Positions 5,589-7,934 of a DNA stretch of 7,934 nucleotides are shown in pieces. The stretch covers positions 1-7,934 of the forward strand of contig CABSKZ010000121.1 of NCBI GenBank assembly GCA_902478395.1, given 5' to 3'. Positions within the stretch are counted from its first letter, which is position 1. The number at the start of each line of letters is the position of its first letter. The notes under the pieces were generated by a model. It saw only the letters and a list, made by a program, of their open reading frames with translations, was not told the origin of the DNA and searched no databases. This DNA is from an uncultured Eubacteriales bacterium (GTDB lineage: Bacteria > Bacillota > Clostridia > UBA1381 > UBA9506). The position numbers were made by a program, and so were the translations under genes.

Positions 5589-7934
5589 GACCAATGTCTT
5601 TTCCTGATTTTCCCGGTACGCCTTCACCGGATGCACCAACGCAATTTTCAACACCTCTTCCATTTTAGAAACAGGTACGATTTTGACATGCTCTTTGACG
5701 ACTTCTTCCAGTTCGTCAATATCTTTTTTATTTTCCGCAGGAATGACAATCGTCTTGATTCCCGCGCGGTAAGCCGCCAGCGTCTTTTCCCGCAGCCCCC
5801 CGATAGGGAGCACCCTGCCGCGCAGGGTAATTTCTCCTGTCATCGCAACGTCCCGCTTGACCGGAATTTGGGTCAGCGCGGAGGTCAGGGCGGTTGCTAT
5901 GGTGATACCTGCAGAAGGACCATCTTTCGGTGTTGCACCCTCCGGTACATGGATATGAATATCCTTCTCTTTATAGAACTGCCCGTCGATTCCCAGCTTG
6001 TCCGCATTTGCGCGCACATAGCTAATTGCCGCCTCAGCAGATTCCTTCATCACATCGCCAAGCTGTCCGGTCAGTTGGGTCTTTCCGGTTCCCTTCATAA
6101 TATTGACTTCGACATTCAGGGTATCGCCGCCTACCTGTGTCCAGGCCAATCCTGTCACGACGCCGATTTCATTCTGTTTGTGTATCTGTTCAAAGCCAAA
6201 AATCTTTTTACCAAGAAATTCTTCAATGTTTTTAGCGGTTACCTTCACCTCGTCCTTTTTCTCTTCCACCAGCATCAGGGCCGCTTTCCGGCAAATGTTT
6301 GCCATTTTCCGTTCGAGGTTTCTTACGCCGGCCTCGCGCGTGTAGTAGTTGATAACGGCACGAATCGCCCCATCATTGACAGAAAGCTGTTTTTCTGCGA
6401 GACCGTGTTTTTTCCTCTGTTTAGGAAGCAGGTGCTTCTTACAGATATGGAACTTCTCCTCCGCCGTATAACCAGACAGTTCCAGAACCTCCATACGGTC
6501 AAGCAGCGGGCGCGGAACTGTGTCCAGCGTATTCGCCGTAGCAATGAATAGAACCTTCGACAGATCAAAATCCACTTCGAGGTAATGGTCGCGGAATGTG
6601 CTGTTCTGTTCTCCGTCTAAGACTTCCAGCATAGCGGAAGCCGGATCGCCGTGGAAATCGGCGCTCATTTTATCAATCTCATCAAACAGCATCAACGGAT
6701 TATTCGATTTTGCCTGTTTCATGGCAGCAATGATTCTTCCCGGCATCGCGCCGATATAAGTTTTCCTGTGTCCGCGGATTTCCGCTTCATCCCGCACGCC
6801 GCCAAGCGATATGCGGACATAGTTTTTGCCGAGGCTCTCTGCGATAGATTTCGCGATAGACGTTTTACCAACGCCCGGAGGTCCGACCAGGCAGAGAATC
6901 GGCCCGGACAGGCTGCCAGTGATTTGCTTGACAGCAAGATATTCCAAAATGCGTTCCTTCACTTTTTTCAAGCCGTAATGGTCGCGTTCCAGAATTTTTT
7001 TTGCCTTTTTTAAATCAACGCTATCTTTTGTAGAAATCCCCCACGGCAGGTCGCAAATCCAACTCACATAATTGCGGATAACATTCGCTTCCGGATTGCC
7101 ATACGGCATTTTCTGCATCCGGTCCAGCTCCGCTTCGCACTTCTCCATCACATGCTCCGGAACTCCAGCTTTTTTCAGACGCTCACGGTACTCTTTAATT
7201 TCAAGCCCTACACCGTCTTTATCGCCAAGTTCCTCCTGAATCACGCGCATCTGCTCCCGCAGGAAGTATTCCCTCTGGTTCTGGTCGATGCTTTGTTTCA
7301 CCTTTTTGTTAATCTCCTGGTCGTAATTCAATATTTGTATTTCTTTTACGACCAGTGCAATCAATTTTTCCATCCGTCGCTTGATGTCAAATTCGTTCAA
7401 GATTTCCTGCTTTTCACGCACATGAACCTGCATGTTGGAAGCAATGGAATCAGCCAATTCAGACGGGTCTTTAATGCCCTCCATGGAAAACAGCGCTTCC
7501 GCCTTGACGCGGTTGCTGTTCATACTATAGGTTTCAAACTCACGAATTAATCTTCTGTGCAAGGCTTCCAATTCCAAGTCCCCAGGCTCTGGCTCCGGCA
7601 CACAGGCAAGCTCGCTGATTTCTACAAAATTATATGGTTCATCACTGATAATCTGGTTCAAGCGTGCACGCCGGATTCCTTCCACCAGAACCCGGACCAT
7701 ATTGCTCGGCAATTTTACGACCTGTTTTACCCTGCAAACTGTTCCGACCTTCTCTAAATCCTGCATTTTAGGATCATCAACAGTAATATCGTCCTGCAAG
7801 GTTAAAAAGACGGTCTGGTCGTTAACCATTGCTTCCTCAAGCGCCAGCACGGATTTTTCCCGTACCATATCAAAATGCATAATCGTATGCGGAAATATCA
7901 CAAGGCCTCTCAGCACTATCTTCGGCATGGAGAC
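5586..7934 (-). CDS. lon: ATP-dependent serine protease Lon (start probably outside window)
   Basis: Cytoplasmic hexameric AAA+ protease that unfolds and degrades misfolded and regulatory proteins. Counting from the ATG at 7928 (780 residues): the N-terminal substrate-binding domain is at about 1-195 (LRGLVIFPHTIMHFD), followed by a helical linker to about 300. The AAA+ module has Walker A GPPGVGKT (349-356), Walker B LMLFDEID (Asp416, Glu417), sensor-1 Asn466 and arginine finger Arg478. The protease domain has catalytic Ser672 (PKDGPSAG) and Lys715 (GGLREKTLAAY), spaced 43 residues apart as in E. coli S679/K722. The usual Gly of the VGR(D/E)KS block is Val22. The frame stays open to base 7934 and no ribosome binding site is visible before the ATG. 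LonA proteins usually have about 5-10 more residues, so the true start is probably just upstream. The soluble LonA form is indicated, with no transmembrane insertion as in LonB. engB follows after 50 bases. Confidence 0.96.
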   Translation of the reverse strand, partial: VSMPKIVLRGLVIFPHTIMHFDMVREKSVLALEEAMVNDQTVFLTLQDDITVDDPKMQDLEKVGTVCRVKQVVKLPSNMVRVLVEGIRRARLNQIISDEPYNFVEISELACVPEPEPGDLELEALHRRLIREFETYSMNSNRVKAEALFSMEGIKDPSELADSIASNMQVHVREKQEILNEFDIKRRMEKLIALVVKEIQILNYDQEINKKVKQSIDQNQREYFLREQMRVIQEELGDKDGVGLEIKEYRERLKKAGVPEHVMEKCEAELDRMQKMPYGNPEANVIRNYVSWICDLPWGISTKDSVDLKKAKKILERDHYGLKKVKERILEYLAVKQITGSLSGPILCLVGPPGVGKTSIAKSIAESLGKNYVRISLGGVRDEAEIRGHRKTYIGAMPGRIIAAMKQAKSNNPLMLFDEIDKMSADFHGDPASAMLEVLDGEQNSTFRDHYLEVDFDLSKVLFIATANTLDTVPRPLLDRMEVLELSGYTAEEKFHICKKHLLPKQRKKHGLAEKQLSVNDGAIRAVINYYTREAGVRNLERKMANICRKAALMLVEEKKDEVKVTAKNIEEFLGKKIFGFEQIHKQNEIGVVTGLAWTQVGGDTLNVEVNIMKGTGKTQLTGQLGDVMKESAEAAISYVRANADKLGIDGQFYKEKDIHIHVPEGATPKDGPSAGITIATALTSALTQIPVKRDVAMTGEITLRGRVLPIGGLREKTLAAYRAGIKTIVIPAENKKDIDELEEVVKEHVKIVPVSKMEEVLKIALVHPVKAYRENQEKTLV

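Noticed and set aside
5631..6551. 306-codon open frame on the plus strand opposite lon
   Set aside because: It lies wholly inside the lon coding region, has no ribosome binding site and shows a His/Phe/Arg-rich shadow composition with no recognisable domain. lon on the other strand is certain.
7152..7550. 132-codon plus-strand frame opposite the lon N-terminal region
   Set aside because: It is a mirror of the lon coiled linker. Its hydrophobic look comes from reverse-reading charged codons, and there is no start signal.
1..7934. Mobile element, defence island, CRISPR array, tRNA or novel system
   Set aside because: All ten genes are intact housekeeping-type genes in one orientation with tiny gaps. 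I saw no direct repeats, integrase or transposase motifs, array spacing or cloverleaf.

Overview
The window is a compact, single-direction housekeeping stretch from a bacterium that looks like a member of the Firmicutes, most probably class Clostridia. The reasons are strong AGGAGG-type ribosome binding sites, GTG starts, the lon-engB (lonA-ysxC) and xseB-ispA neighbour pairs, an Lrp-type regulator translationally coupled to an aminotransferase as in the Bacillus yugG-yugH (alaR-alaT) pair, and a eukaryote-like OGG1-type glycosylase of the kind known from clostridia. Base composition looks moderate and even; I did not compute it. The family or genus cannot be settled from this sequence.

All ten genes are on the minus strand, so transcription runs from the right edge to the left. 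In that order they are: lon (ATP-dependent protease; its start is probably just outside the window), engB (ribosome-assembly GTPase), a fumarylacetoacetate-hydrolase-fold enzyme, an Lrp/AsnC-type regulator, a class I/II aminotransferase, trmL (tRNA wobble 2'-O-methyltransferase), an OGG1-like 8-oxoguanine DNA glycosylase, a small two-helix membrane protein with a C-terminal zinc ribbon, xseB (exonuclease VII small subunit), and ispA (farnesyl diphosphate synthase, cut by the left edge).

The genes are packed like an operon. Four junctions overlap (ATGA, GTGA, ATGA, TAATG), one is a single base, and the rest are 11, 14, 35 and 50 bases. No stretch near 300 bases lacks a gene. The only intergenic structures I could support are an imperfect hairpin between lon and engB and a short dyad just upstream of the Lrp-type gene. 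I see no tRNA, rRNA, CRISPR array, insertion sequence or attachment site.

Functionally the run mixes protein quality control (Lon), ribosome and tRNA maturation (EngB, TrmL), DNA repair (Ogg, XseB), amino/keto-acid metabolism (FAH-fold enzyme, Lrp-type regulator, aminotransferase) and isoprenoid synthesis (IspA). I found no convincing sign of an undescribed defence or mobile system. The items most worth a second look are the glycosylase with a full eukaryote-like recognition residue set, the uncharacterised membrane zinc-ribbon protein coupled to it, and the FAH-fold enzyme placed next to the regulator-aminotransferase pair.
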